DNA of 64,000 nucleotides from Corynebacterium jeikeium (GCF_000738265.1 NZ_JFCQ01000020.1:62001-126000); one strand, 5' to 3'; positions 38,463 to 47,763 are shown, counted from the first letter of the stretch. Program-made: numbers and translations. The notes: generated by a model from the sequence alone, not told the origin.

Positions 38463-38936
38463 CTAGTTTTCCGGCAGCGCGGGGGCCTCGCCCGTGCGCT
38501 CGTACTCCGCCAGGATGTCGATACGGCGCTGATGGCGCTCCGCCTCCGACCACGGCTGGGAAACGAAAGCATCAACAATCGCCAGCGCCTCCTCCTCGGA
38601 GTGCATACGACCGCCCAGCCCAATCAGCTGGGCGTTGTTGTGTTCACGAGCCAGCTTCGCGGTCTCCACGGACCACGCCAGCGCACAGCGCGCGCCCGGA
38701 ACCTTGTTAGCGGCAATCTGCTCGCCGTTGCCGGAGCCGCCGAGCACGATGCCCAGCGAACCCTCGTCCTCCACGACGGACTTGGCTGCTGCAATGCAGA
38801 AAGCCGGGTAGTCATCGTCCGCGTCGTAGGTGTGGGCACCGCAGTCCACAACCTCGAAGCCCTTGGAGCTCAAGTGATCCTTGATCACGTTCTTCATCTC
38901 GAAACCGGCATGATCTGCACCTAGGTAAATACGCAT
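38463..38936 (-). CDS. rpiB: ribose-5-phosphate isomerase B
   Basis: RpiB interconverts ribose-5-phosphate and ribulose-5-phosphate in the pentose phosphate pathway. The 157-residue product starts MRIYLGADHAGFEMKNVIKD and has the phosphate-binding GGSGNGEQIAANKVPGARCA, both signatures of the actinobacterial RpiB/LacAB group. It corresponds in order to Rv2465c and is followed, on the opposite side, by the Rv2466c-like gene. Confidence 0.96.
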   Translation of the reverse strand: MRIYLGADHAGFEMKNVIKDHLSSKGFEVVDCGAHTYDADDDYPAFCIAAAKSVVEDEGSLGIVLGGSGNGEQIAANKVPGARCALAWSVETAKLAREHNNAQLIGLGGRMHSEEEALAIVDAFVSQPWSEAERHQRRIDILAEYERTGEAPALPEN

Positions 38937-38992
38937 GGTGCCAGTCTAGCCGGTCGCCGGGGGCGCGCGGGAGCTATCCCACGGGCATCTTT

Positions 38993-39637
38993 TTACTCCG
39001 CCACCGGCGCTTCGGTGCGGGAGCGCTTCAGCTCGAAGAAGTGCGGGTTCGCCGCCAGGGTCACGGAGGCATCGAACATCTTGCCGGCCTCTTCCCCACG
39101 CGGGATGCGGGTGATGACCGGCCCAAAGAAGGCTACGTCGCCCAGCTGCACGACCGGTGTGCCGACCTCGTCGCCCACCAGCTCGATCGCCTTGTCCTGC
39201 GATTCGCGCAGCTGCGCCTCGTAGGAGCCCTCGTCGTCTGCAGCCAGGTGGCCAACCTTCGCCAGATCGGCGGGCAGCTCGACCTCTTCCAGGGACTCAG
39301 CGATCAGCTCGTCGTAGCCGTGCGGATCGGTGGCATCCGCGCGCTGCTCATTGTGGATCTTGGTGCCCATCGCGGTGTACCAGGCGGAGAGCTTCTCCGG
39401 GTGTTCCTGCCAGATTGCGGTTGCTACGCGCGCCGGCGCCCACGCGGCGTCCATCTTCTCGCGGTAGGCGGGATCCAGGTCGCGGCCCTCGTTCAGCACG
39501 GAAAGGCTCATCGGCTGGAACTTCACCTCTACGTCGCGCACCTCCTGCACCTCCATCAGCCAGCGGCTGGTTACCCAGGCGAAGGGGCAGATAGCGTCGA
39601 AGAACATGGTTACGGTCTGCTTCTGTGGTTCAGTCAT
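38993..39637 (-). CDS. DsbA-fold oxidoreductase related to Rv2466c, monothiol active site
   Basis: From ATG 39637 the product is 214 residues; two in-frame starts further upstream lack support. It is closely similar in layout to mycothiol-dependent Rv2466c of M. tuberculosis: FDAICPFAWVTSRWLMEV, AMGTKIHNEQRA, EVGTPVVQLGDVAFFGPVIT and a long conserved end, FELKRSRTE. The mycobacterial protein has a two-cysteine CPWC centre; here it is Cys17-Pro-Phe-Ala20, so the resolving cysteine is missing and a monothiol (mycothiol-dependent) mechanism is inferred. It is divergent from pepN, as Rv2466c is from Rv2467. Confidence 0.88.
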   Translation of the reverse strand: MTEPQKQTVTMFFDAICPFAWVTSRWLMEVQEVRDVEVKFQPMSLSVLNEGRDLDPAYREKMDAAWAPARVATAIWQEHPEKLSAWYTAMGTKIHNEQRADATDPHGYDELIAESLEEVELPADLAKVGHLAADDEGSYEAQLRESQDKAIELVGDEVGTPVVQLGDVAFFGPVITRIPRGEEAGKMFDASVTLAANPHFFELKRSRTEAPVAE

Positions 39638-39697
39638 GTCCCCCACTCTAACCATCGCGTGGCTCCCCTGTCCGGCGCTCCTACTAGGGTGGTCTGC

Positions 39698-42448
39698 ATG
39701 ACTTCCATCAACCTAACCCGTACCGAGGCTGAGCATCGCGCCAGCCTCATCAGCGATGTTCACTACTCCATCCAGCTGGATCTTTCCGGCGGCGAGCAGC
39801 CCGACAACAAGCTCTTCCGCTCGCTGACCCGCATCACCTTCACGTCCGGCGCCGGGTCTACTTTCTTGGATCTGCGCGCGGACTCGCTGTTGAGGGTGGA
39901 GCTCGATGGCGCGGCACTTGGGGACTTTGCTTATGACGCCACTACGGGCATTCCGCTTGAGGGCCTGTCTAGTGGCCAGCACGAGCTGCTGGTGGAGGCG
40001 GAGATTCCGTACTCCACCACGGGTCAGGGTCTGCACCGCTTCTTCGATCCCAGCGATGACCAGGCCTACATGTACACCCAGTTCGAGACGGCGGACGCCA
40101 AGCGGGTCTTTGCCTGCTTCGACCAGCCGGACATCAAGGCGACTTATGACGTTGAGCTCACCACGCCTGCCGAGTGGACCGTGGTGACGAACAATGAGGT
40201 TTCCGTGGCGGAGGCAGAGGGCGTCAATAAGAAAAAGCACAGTGCGACCGTGGACTACCTGCTGTCGACCTACCTCGTTGCGTTCTGCGTCGGCCCGTGG
40301 CACGTGGTGCGCGACGAGTGGCGTGGCACGATTACCGAGCACCCCGAGACCGCGGCGGCGCTGGCCGACAATCCTTTGGGTAAGGGCCTGGAGACCAGTG
40401 GCGAAATGCGCGTGCCGCTGGCGCTGTATTGCCGCCAGTCGCTGGCGGAGTACCTGGATTCTGACGAACTGTTCGAGGTAACCAAGCAGGGCTTCGACTA
40501 CTACGCGGATAAGTTCGGCATCGGCTACCCCTTCTACAAGTACGACCAGATCTTCTGCCCCGAATACAACATGGGTGCCATGGAGAACGCGGGTGCGGTG
40601 ACGATTCGCGACGAGTACATCTTCCGCTCCGCAGCCAGCCACTACCAGTACGAACGCCGCGCAGACACGATCCTGCATGAGCTGGCGCACATGTGGTTCG
40701 GCGACCTGGTGACGATGAAGTGGTGGGACGACCTGTGGCTGAACGAATCCTTCGCTACTTGGTCTGCAGCCATGAGCCAGGCGGGGGCGACGAAGTACGA
40801 CACCGCATGGGTGACGTTCAACAGCAAGGAGAAGGCATGGGCGTATGCGCAGGACCAGCTGTCCTCGACCCACCCAGTGTTCTCTGACGCGGGCGATATC
40901 GAGACGGTGGAGGCGAACTTCGACGGCATCACCTACGCCAAGGGCGCGAGCGTGCTGAAGCAGCTGGCGGCCTACGTGGGGCTGGAGGAATTCTTCGCGG
41001 GCATCCGCGCACACTTCGCCGCACACGCCTGGGGCAACGCTACGTTCGCGGACCTGCTGGGTGCGCTGGAGAAAGCCTCGGGCCGCGACCTGTCGGACTG
41101 GTCGGATCAGTGGTTGCGCACGACGGGCATCAATACGCTGACCCCGGTGTTCGAGGTGACGGACGGTGCCTATAGCTCCTTCGCCGTGGAGCAGTCTGGT
41201 GCGCAGCCCGGCGCGGGCGAAACGCGCACCCACCGCATTGCCGTGGGCGTGTACAGCTTCGACGGTGGTAACGGCACCGGTGACAAAGGCGGCGCGCTGC
41301 AGCGCACCAAGCGCGTGGAATTGGATGTTTCCGGCGAGCGAACCGAGGTTCCCGAGCTGGTGGGCGTGCCCGCTGGCGACCTGGTGCTGGTCAACGACGA
41401 CGACCTGGCCTACGGCAATATGGCGCTGGACGAGGGGTCCCTGGCTACGGCGATTGGTGGCGCAGGTAGCGACGGAGCCGACGACAACACGGCCGGAACC
41501 GGCGTGCCGAACATCGCGCGCATCACCGACCCGATGGCGCGCGCCCTGGTGTGGTCCGCGACCTGGCAGATGACGCGCAACGCGCAGATGCGGGCCCGCG
41601 ACTTCATCGGCTTGGTCGCCGGAGGCGCTGCCGAGGAAACCGAGCTGGCTGTGCTGGAGCAGATTCTGGCCCAGGCGCGCTCGGCGGCCGCGAACTACGC
41701 CGACCCGGAGTGGGCGGACGAGGGCTGGGCGCAGCTGCGGGAGGCCTTCCTGGCTGCGGCGCGCAAGACCAGCGGCCCGGCCCAGCTGGCTTTCGTCCGC
41801 GCGTTCGTGGGGTGCGTGCACTCTGCCGAGTCGGCGGAGGTGCTGCGTGCGCTGCTGGGTGAGGCTGGCGACGGCGCCGAGGCGATCCCGGGCCTCGACG
41901 TGGACCAGGATCTGCGCTGGGCGATCATCATCGCGCTGACGGCTGCGGCCCGCGCCACCGGAGATTCCTCCGAGCAGGTCGAGGAGCGCATCGCTGCCGA
42001 GGAGGCTAAGGACAAGTCCTCCAGCGGTGCGGCGCTGGCGCTGCAGGCGCGTTCCTCCGTGCCGGATGAGCAGACCAAGCAGCAGGTCTGGCACTCCCTG
42101 ACCGTGGAGGCGCCGCAGCAGAGCAACCTGAGCCTGCGCCACCGCAACGCCGGACTGGTGCACGTCGGCCATGCCGACCTGTTGCAGCAGTTCAGCGCCG
42201 ATTACGCTGCCCATGCCGTGGAGTGGTGGAAGTCCCTGAACTCAGAGATGGCTCTGCGCACCCTGGAGGGCATCTACCCCACCTGGGATCACAGCGACGC
42301 CACGGATGCCGCCATCGCTGAACTTGTGAAGGCAAAGGACACCCCGAGCGGTCTGCGTCGCGTGCTCTCCGAAGGTCGCGACCGCGTAGCACGAGCCAAG
42401 GCCGCCCGCGCTTTCGACGCCCGAGCCTTCGACGCGGCGGGCAAGTAG
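39698..42448 (+). CDS. pepN: aminopeptidase N
   Basis: PepN is an M1-family zinc aminopeptidase. From ATG 39698 (TSINLTRTEAEHRASLIS) the product is 916 residues; the frame is open far upstream but that part is shadow of the opposite gene. The substrate motif GAMEN is at residues 293-297, the zinc motif HELAHMWFGD at 327-336 with the third ligand in WLNESFATW. The C-terminal ERAP1-like helical domain contains a low-complexity insertion (GAGSDGADDNTAGTG near residue 590). The cytosolic enzyme trims peptides, perhaps those released by Clp. Confidence 0.96.
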   Translation: MTSINLTRTEAEHRASLISDVHYSIQLDLSGGEQPDNKLFRSLTRITFTSGAGSTFLDLRADSLLRVELDGAALGDFAYDATTGIPLEGLSSGQHELLVEAEIPYSTTGQGLHRFFDPSDDQAYMYTQFETADAKRVFACFDQPDIKATYDVELTTPAEWTVVTNNEVSVAEAEGVNKKKHSATVDYLLSTYLVAFCVGPWHVVRDEWRGTITEHPETAAALADNPLGKGLETSGEMRVPLALYCRQSLAEYLDSDELFEVTKQGFDYYADKFGIGYPFYKYDQIFCPEYNMGAMENAGAVTIRDEYIFRSAASHYQYERRADTILHELAHMWFGDLVTMKWWDDLWLNESFATWSAAMSQAGATKYDTAWVTFNSKEKAWAYAQDQLSSTHPVFSDAGDIETVEANFDGITYAKGASVLKQLAAYVGLEEFFAGIRAHFAAHAWGNATFADLLGALEKASGRDLSDWSDQWLRTTGINTLTPVFEVTDGAYSSFAVEQSGAQPGAGETRTHRIAVGVYSFDGGNGTGDKGGALQRTKRVELDVSGERTEVPELVGVPAGDLVLVNDDDLAYGNMALDEGSLATAIGGAGSDGADDNTAGTGVPNIARITDPMARALVWSATWQMTRNAQMRARDFIGLVAGGAAEETELAVLEQILAQARSAAANYADPEWADEGWAQLREAFLAAARKTSGPAQLAFVRAFVGCVHSAESAEVLRALLGEAGDGAEAIPGLDVDQDLRWAIIIALTAAARATGDSSEQVEERIAAEEAKDKSSSGAALALQARSSVPDEQTKQQVWHSLTVEAPQQSNLSLRHRNAGLVHVGHADLLQQFSADYAAHAVEWWKSLNSEMALRTLEGIYPTWDHSDATDAAIAELVKAKDTPSGLRRVLSEGRDRVARAKAARAFDARAFDAAGK

Positions 42449-42554
42449 CCGCGAGGGCTACGCTTCGTTGCAGGGCGGGGCTACACCCTATTGGCAGGCG
42501 GGGGCTGTGCCCATCCCGCCCCGCCCGCTATCGCGGAACAGTTAAGGTTGAAGC

Positions 42555-42944
42555 ATGACTTCTAGCTTCTACGACGCTGTCGGCGAGGACACATTCCGCG
42601 CCATCGTGCACGAGTTTTATCGCCAGGTCCGCACCGACGATATCCTCGGGCCGATGTACCCGGAACAGGACTTCGAAGGCGCCGAAGATCGCCTGCGCTG
42701 GTTCCTGGTGCAGTACTGGGGCGGCCCCGCGGAGTTCAACGCCCGGCGCGGCCACCCGCGGCTGCGGATGCGCCACGCCCCCTTCCGCATCGATACGGCC
42801 GCCCGCGACCGCTGGCTAGAGCTCATGGGCAACGCTATGGCAACTGTCGATAGTGAACAACTCCCCGACGAGCACCGCGCGGCCATGTGGGATCACATGG
42901 AACGGGTCGCGCACATGCTGGTCAACGCTCCTGACCAGGACTAA
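42555..42944 (+). CDS. glbO: group II truncated haemoglobin
   Basis: The 129-residue globin has SFYDAVGEDTFRAIVHEFYR at the start, LGPMYPEQDFEGAEDRLRWF, the proximal histidine in HPRLRMRHAPF and a Trp at G8 (ARDRWLELMGNAM), all features of the GlbO group. It binds oxygen with high affinity; roles in oxygen delivery or peroxide handling are proposed for mycobacterial GlbO (Rv2470), which has the same position after pepN. The TSUP gene starts three bases after its stop. Confidence 0.93.
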   Translation: MTSSFYDAVGEDTFRAIVHEFYRQVRTDDILGPMYPEQDFEGAEDRLRWFLVQYWGGPAEFNARRGHPRLRMRHAPFRIDTAARDRWLELMGNAMATVDSEQLPDEHRAAMWDHMERVAHMLVNAPDQD

Positions 42945-42946
42945 AC

Positions 42947-43741
42947 GTGTTAGCAGAGCTTTCCGCCGAGACGTTTTCGATCCTCGCAGTGGGATCCTTC
43001 GTCGCGGGTTTGATTGATGCCATCGTCGGCGGCGGTGGCTTGGTCCTCATTCCCCTGATCTTGATCGTCGCCCCCGCGACCCCCGAAGCCTCGGCAATGG
43101 CGACGAACAAACTCGCAGCGGTTTTCGGAACCTCTTCGGCTGCCGCGCGCATGCTCCGATCCTCTGATATTCGCCAGAAGATCGACCGCAAGCTGGTGGC
43201 CTATGGGGTTCCGCTTGCATTCGTCTGCTCGGCCTCTGGTGCGCTGCTGGTAGCAGCACTCAGCTCCGAGGTTCTGCGTCCCCTGGTGATTATTCTGTTG
43301 CTGGCCGTTGGCACATATGTCGCCCTTAAACCCAGCTTCGGCACACCCCAGCGCGCACCGGCACAGAGCCGCCGCCGGTGGCTCATCGCGCTCTTCGCGG
43401 TGGGAGCCATCGCCACCTACGACGGCTTCTTTGGGCCAGGCACGGGCACGTTCCTCATCATCGTATTCACCGCACTTCTTAGCAGGTCTTTCGTGGAATC
43501 CGCCGCGCTGGCGAAGATCATCAACATCGCCACGAACCTGGGCGCGCTGACCGTGTTCGCCATCGGCGGCCACGTGCTTTGGCTGCTGGGCCTCGGCCTA
43601 GCGGTCTTCAATGTGGCCGGAGCGCAGGTAGGGGCACGCCTGGTGCTTTCCAAGGGAACCGGCTTTGTCCGCATCGCGCTGCTCGTCGTTGTCGTCATCA
43701 TGAGCTCTAAGTTGGGCTACGACATGTACACCAGCGCCTAA
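42947..43741 (+). CDS. TSUP (TauE/SafE) family transporter
   Basis: The 264-residue protein has eight hydrophobic segments and the two TSUP repeats: AGLIDAIVGGGGLVLIPLIL in the first half and YDGFFGPGTGTFLIIVFTAL in the second. Members move sulfonates, sulfite or other organic anions; the substrate here is unknown. It starts with GTG 42947, right after the globin gene, and is probably translated from the same mRNA. Confidence 0.9.
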   Translation: MLAELSAETFSILAVGSFVAGLIDAIVGGGGLVLIPLILIVAPATPEASAMATNKLAAVFGTSSAAARMLRSSDIRQKIDRKLVAYGVPLAFVCSASGALLVAALSSEVLRPLVIILLLAVGTYVALKPSFGTPQRAPAQSRRRWLIALFAVGAIATYDGFFGPGTGTFLIIVFTALLSRSFVESAALAKIINIATNLGALTVFAIGGHVLWLLGLGLAVFNVAGAQVGARLVLSKGTGFVRIALLVVVVIMSSKLGYDMYTSA

Positions 43742-43796
43742 TCCACTCACAGCACCCCACGCGCAAAGGCCCTGGCCCCCTCCCTCAAAAAAGCCT

Positions 43797-44528
43797 CTAG
43801 CGTGGCCCGGGCACCCGCGCCAGCCCACCGGGACGCGGTGCATACACGCTGCCGACCAGCGCATCCACCCGGATCCACGACCCGCTGGCACTCACGCGCA
43901 CATAATCATAATCCCGCAGCTTCTCCCCTGGCTCTGGAACCAGCCGCAGGCCGCCGAGTGCCGCGATGGTTCGCCCCTCCAGTGCGACGGAGGCGGTGGC
44001 GTCACTAGTCTCCGTGCGCTGCACCGTCAGCACCTGCTGCTCCAACAGGCTGCGCGCGATGCCCATGGGACCGGAGTTCGCCTCGTTCTCCGTGGCCATG
44101 TCCGCGTGCAGGCCGCGCAGCACGTCGCCCGGTACTGTGTCGATCAGCTCGAAGCCTTGCTGTGGCGGCAGCGAACCGACCCACATCAGGTCCATGTCCG
44201 CTCCCAAGTCGAGGGTCTGCTGGCCGGGTTCGAAGCCGACGATCGCTCCCAGTGCTTCGCTGGCGTAGGCCACCGCACCGGCACTTGCGCTACTATTCGC
44301 AGCGGCGCCGCCTACCTTCCCTGGTACTCGCACGGAAGCCACGCAGCCTAGTGGCGTCGATATGAAAAGATCCGTCGACCGCTCCCCCACAGCGCTCAGG
44401 CGCACGAGCGCACCCGGATCCATCACCAGCGCGCGCTTCATCACTGCCCCCGCACGCCGCATGGCGCTCACCGCCGCAGTCGCGGATCGCGAATCAACTA
44501 TTCCCTGTAGATCGATTGTGACGCCCAT
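43797..44528 (-). CDS. conserved actinobacterial protein of unknown function
   Basis: I do not recognise a domain in this 243-residue protein. It starts GVTIDLQGIVDSRSATAAVS, has an Ala/Gly-rich middle (GAAANSSASAGAVAYASEAL) and a C-terminal part with IRVDALVGSVYAPRPGGLAR. No signal peptide or membrane segment is seen, so it is probably cytosolic. Its place, convergent with the TSUP gene and next to the thioesterase, resembles the unassigned Rv2474c in M. tuberculosis, but I could not verify sequence similarity. Confidence 0.7.
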   Translation of the reverse strand: MGVTIDLQGIVDSRSATAAVSAMRRAGAVMKRALVMDPGALVRLSAVGERSTDLFISTPLGCVASVRVPGKVGGAAANSSASAGAVAYASEALGAIVGFEPGQQTLDLGADMDLMWVGSLPPQQGFELIDTVPGDVLRGLHADMATENEANSGPMGIARSLLEQQVLTVQRTETSDATASVALEGRTIAALGGLRLVPEPGEKLRDYDYVRVSASGSWIRVDALVGSVYAPRPGGLARVPGPR

Positions 44529-44603
44529 AGCTCCCCCACCTTAGCCCTCCCCAAAGTTAAAGCCCGCGCGGGCTAAGCGCTTGCAGGTCAGGGCCCGGGC
44601 AAC

Positions 44604-45086
44604 TTAGAAACGCGCGGCCGTGGTGGCGCGGTCGGTGACCACGTCGTGGTCCGCGGGGATCAGGAACATGTTGATGTTGTTGATGTCCTGGTCGTTCCAC
44701 TCGCGGGATTTCCCCGTCATTACGTCGATGCCCACCATGACGGCATCAATGGTGCAGGTCACGCGCCCAACAGAATCTTGAATGACTTGCCGCATGGTGC
44801 AGGATTTGCGCCCCACGTCGATGAAGTAGGAAGCCACTGCTACCTCCGATTCCCCCGGCGACAGGGGGAACGGGTAGTCGATGGTGGTGTGGCGGGCGAA
44901 CATCGGGGGCACTGCAATGTCCATTTCCATCAGCACGTCTTTGAGGAACACCATCCGTGCGTCCTGGCCAAACTCCAGGTACTTGGCATTGTTGACGTGT
45001 TGGTATTGGTCGAAGTCGGACCAGCGGAGCTCGCGGTGGCAGGTGTGCCAGCGAGTCCCGGTGGCCTCGTATTCGATGAAGGGCAT
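44604..45086 (-). CDS. acyl-CoA thioesterase, hot-dog fold
   Basis: The 160-residue protein has the 4HBT signature RELRWSDFDQYQHVNNAKYL, in which the Asp is the usual catalytic residue, followed by FARHTTIDYPFPLSPGESEV and a C-terminal beta strand set. It should hydrolyse acyl-CoA thioesters; chain length is unknown. It matches Rv2475c in position, upstream of ettA on the same strand. ATG 45086 is at the family N-terminus. Confidence 0.88.
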   Translation of the reverse strand: MPFIEYEATGTRWHTCHRELRWSDFDQYQHVNNAKYLEFGQDARMVFLKDVLMEMDIAVPPMFARHTTIDYPFPLSPGESEVAVASYFIDVGRKSCTMRQVIQDSVGRVTCTIDAVMVGIDVMTGKSREWNDQDINNINMFLIPADHDVVTDRATTAARF

Positions 45087-45207
45087 TGCGTGTGGAACCT
45101 CGTTTAACTCCGCGCAGTCAAACCCCGCGCGTTACTTTTGTTTTACGAACCTATATTGCCACACCATTCACACAGGTTCACGTAGGTACACGGTTTGAAG
45201 CGAGAAA

Positions 45208-45241
45208 CGCGGCGCAGGCCAGTTAGTTAGCCTGCGCCGCG
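45208..45241 (-). terminator. terminator of ettA
   Basis: A perfect 12-bp stem (45208-45219 with 45230-45241) closes a 10-base loop, 25 bases beyond the ettA stop. On the minus strand TTTCTCGCTTC follows. Confidence 0.85.
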
Positions 45242-45265
45242 TGCTGCGCTAACGCGCTTCGGCGA

Positions 45266-46936
45266 CTAGCGGGTCAGCTTGCGGTGCGTCACGCGGTGCG
45301 GACGTGCAGCCTCCGGGCCAAGGCGATCGACCTTGTTCTTCTCGTAGTCCTCGAAGTTGCCCTCGAACCAGTACCACTGGCCTTCGGCGACGTTGCCCTC
45401 CCAGGCCAGGATGTGGGTGCAGGTGCGGTCCAGGAACCAGCGGTCGTGCGAAATGACCACCGCGCAGCCCGGGAACTGCTGCAGAGCGTTCTCCAGGGAA
45501 GACAGGGTCTCAACGTCCAGGTCGTTAGTAGGCTCATCCAGCAGGATCAGGTTGCCGCCCTGCTTCAGCGTCAGCGCCAGGTTCAGGCGGTTTCGCTCAC
45601 CACCGGACAGCACCTTGGACGGCTTCTGCTGGTCCGGCCCCTTGAAGCCGAACGCGGACAGGTACGCGCGGGATGGCATTTCGTTCTGGCCGACGTGGAT
45701 GTAGTCCAGGCCATCGGAAACGACCTGCCACACCGTCTGCTCCGGGTCGATGTTCTCGCGGTTCTGGTCCACGTAGCTCAGCTGCACGGTGGAGCCGACC
45801 TTCACCTCGCCGGAATCCGGCTCTTCCAGGCCGACGATCGTCTTGAACAAGGTGGTCTTACCCACACCGTTCGGGCCGATGACGCCCACAATGCCGTTGC
45901 GCGGCAGGGTGAACGACAGGTCCTTGATCAGGGTCCGGCCGTCGAATCCCTTGTTCAGGTTCGTAACCTCGACAACCTGGTTACCCAGGCGCGGCGGGGT
46001 CGGGATCTGGATCTCTTCGAAGTCGAGCTTCTTGTACTGCTCTGCCTCCGCAGCCATCTCTTCGTAGCGCTGCAGGCGGGCCTTGTTCTTCGCCTGGCGA
46101 GCCTTCGCGCCGGAGCGAACCCACTGCAGCTCTTCCTTCAGTCGCTTCTGCAGCTTCGCATCCTTCTTACCGGCGACCTCCAGGCGCTTAGCCTTGGTCT
46201 CCAGGTAGGTGGAGTAGTTGCCCTCGTAGGGGTACAGCTTGCCGCGGTCGACCTCACAGATCCAGCCTGCGACGTGGTCCAGGAAGTAGCGGTCGTGGGT
46301 GACGGCCAGGACGGCACCCTTGTAGTCCTTCAGGTGCTGCTCCAGCCACAGGACAGACTCGGCGTCCAGGTGGTTAGTAGGCTCGTCCAGTAGCAGCAGG
46401 TCCGGCTCGGAAAGCAGCAGCTTCGCCAGCGCCACGCGGCGGCGCTCACCACCGGACAGGTTGGTCACGGGGGCATCCGCCGGCGGGCAGCGCAGCGCGT
46501 CCATGGCCTGCTCGATCTTGGAATCCAGCTCCCACGCATCCGCCGCGTCGATCTGCTCCTGCAGAGTCGTCATTTCTTCCATCAACTCGTCGGTGTAGTT
46601 GGTGGCCATTTCTTCGGCGATCTCTTCGTAGCGCTGGCGGATCTGGAAGATCTCGCCCATGCCCTCTTCGACGTTCTGGCGAACGGTCTTTTCCTCGTTC
46701 AACGGCGGCTCCTGCAGCAGGATGCCGACGGTCGCGCCGGGATCCAGGAAGGCCTCGCCGTTGGAGGGCTGATCGATGCCCGCCATGATCTTCAGGATGG
46801 AGGATTTACCTGCACCATTCGGCCCCACTACGCCGATCTTGGCGCCGGGGTAGAACGCCATCGTGACGTTATCCAGAATGACCTTCTCGCCGTGCGCCTT
46901 GCGCACGTTCTTCATGGTGTAAATGAACTCGCCCAC
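45266..46936 (-). CDS. ettA: energy-dependent translational throttle protein EttA
   Basis: EttA is an ABC-F protein that gates the ribosome according to the ATP/ADP ratio. From GTG 46936 (GEFIYTMKNVRKAHGEKVIL) the product is 556 residues. It has two ABC domains, with Walker A GPNGAGKSS and GPNGVGKTT, signatures NLSGGERRRVALAKLLL and VLSGGERNRLNLALTL, Walker B LLLLDEPTNHLD and LILLDEPTNDLD, and the connecting linker with KNKARLQRYEEM. The start has AGAAGAG upstream; an ATG 69 bases earlier is not conserved. It has no membrane domain and so is not a transporter. Order matches Rv2477c-Rv2478c. Confidence 0.96.
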   Translation of the reverse strand: MGEFIYTMKNVRKAHGEKVILDNVTMAFYPGAKIGVVGPNGAGKSSILKIMAGIDQPSNGEAFLDPGATVGILLQEPPLNEEKTVRQNVEEGMGEIFQIRQRYEEIAEEMATNYTDELMEEMTTLQEQIDAADAWELDSKIEQAMDALRCPPADAPVTNLSGGERRRVALAKLLLSEPDLLLLDEPTNHLDAESVLWLEQHLKDYKGAVLAVTHDRYFLDHVAGWICEVDRGKLYPYEGNYSTYLETKAKRLEVAGKKDAKLQKRLKEELQWVRSGAKARQAKNKARLQRYEEMAAEAEQYKKLDFEEIQIPTPPRLGNQVVEVTNLNKGFDGRTLIKDLSFTLPRNGIVGVIGPNGVGKTTLFKTIVGLEEPDSGEVKVGSTVQLSYVDQNRENIDPEQTVWQVVSDGLDYIHVGQNEMPSRAYLSAFGFKGPDQQKPSKVLSGGERNRLNLALTLKQGGNLILLDEPTNDLDVETLSSLENALQQFPGCAVVISHDRWFLDRTCTHILAWEGNVAEGQWYWFEGNFEDYEKNKVDRLGPEAARPHRVTHRKLTR

Positions 46937-47067
46937 GGTGAACTCTTCTGACCTTTCGTGGTTAGTGTCCCAATGTATTCGCCCACCCAGTGTACGTGGT
47001 GCCACCGCGGAAAGGCCTACCTGGGCTACTCCTCCGAGCAGCCCAGGTCAGCTACACTGCCAAACGC

Positions 47068-47580
47068 TTAGAAAGGAGTTTTCTCCTCTCCTTCCCGTTC
47101 CTCCATGCCGGTGGTGGCCGCACCAACTCCCATAAGTTCCTTAGCGGCTTCCTTGGTGACCTCTTGTTCGGCGTTCTTGGCCGCGTTTTGTTCCACCGCC
47201 TTGCGGACATTCACCAATACATTGCGAGCTCCCAGGTCCGGCCCCACGTGGGTTGCCCGCACGCGCAGCACACTGCGGGTCACGGACTTGCCGTCTTCTC
47301 CGTTGGCCTCCCAGGTGCTCTGCACGATGCGCCCGACGACGATCACGGACATTCCCTTACATACCGTCGCGCAGACGTTATCCCCGAGCGCGCCCCAGCA
47401 CTGCACTTCCATGTAGCACGGGTCGCCGTCTTGCCACTGCCCGTCCGCCCCTTGGTAGCGGTGGTTCATCGCCACGCGGAACGTGGTGAGAGTCGGCCCA
47501 CCGTCTAGCCCCTTAATCCGAATCTGCGGGTGATCAACCGCGTTCCCCACCAGATATGCCTGCGCCAGATTGTTGCTCAT
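47068..47580 (-). CDS. ssb: single-stranded DNA-binding protein (second SSB type)
   Basis: From ATG 47580 (SNNLAQAYLVGNAVDHPQIR) the product is 170 residues with an OB fold (TTFRVAMNHRYQGADGQW, then EVQCWGALGDNVCATVCKGM and VGRIVQSTWEANGEDGK). An AAGGGGAC site precedes it; the frame extends 44 codons upstream without support. The tail is Glu/Lys-rich and lacks the DDIPF-type acidic tip, although it ends KTPF. It resembles the accessory SSB (Rv2478c) beside ettA rather than the replicative SSB beside rpsF-rpsR. Two DnaA-box-like sites lie upstream. Confidence 0.9.
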   Translation of the reverse strand: MSNNLAQAYLVGNAVDHPQIRIKGLDGGPTLTTFRVAMNHRYQGADGQWQDGDPCYMEVQCWGALGDNVCATVCKGMSVIVVGRIVQSTWEANGEDGKSVTRSVLRVRATHVGPDLGARNVLVNVRKAVEQNAAKNAEQEVTKEAAKELMGVGAATTGMEEREGEEKTPF

Positions 47581-47684
47581 CCGACTTGTCCCCTTCCTAG
47601 TTGTCGCACCGAAGCTTGTTCCCCGGCGCGTGGCTTTATTGTTAGCGCGTTTCGGGGTTTTTCTTTTTCTTCGGGACGCCACCC

Positions 47685-47721
47685 TGTGGACAACTCCGCC
47701 CATCAAAGACACTTATCCACA
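47685..47721. promoter_or_regulatory. pair of inverted DnaA boxes upstream of ssb
   Basis: TTGTCCACA (minus strand, 47685-47693) and TTATCCACA (plus strand, 47713-47721) are both DnaA-box matches, facing each other across 19 bases. Together they also form an 8-bp inverted repeat (CCTGTGGA 47683-47690 with TCCACAGG 47716-47723). They lie 105-141 bases upstream of the ssb start, where DnaA could control ssb or the convergent region near ctaG. Confidence 0.55.
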
Positions 47722-47763
47722 GGCTGCGAAGAAGGGGGTTGACAGCTCGCGGCTGGGTGTGCG

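Noticed and set aside
39713..42214. 833-codon minus-strand frame opposite pepN
   Set aside because: Same reason: it mirrors pepN and its translation is low-complexity Arg/Gln/His-rich sequence.
47685..47721. replication origin
   Set aside because: Only two DnaA boxes, no AT-rich unwinding region and no dnaA or dnaN nearby.
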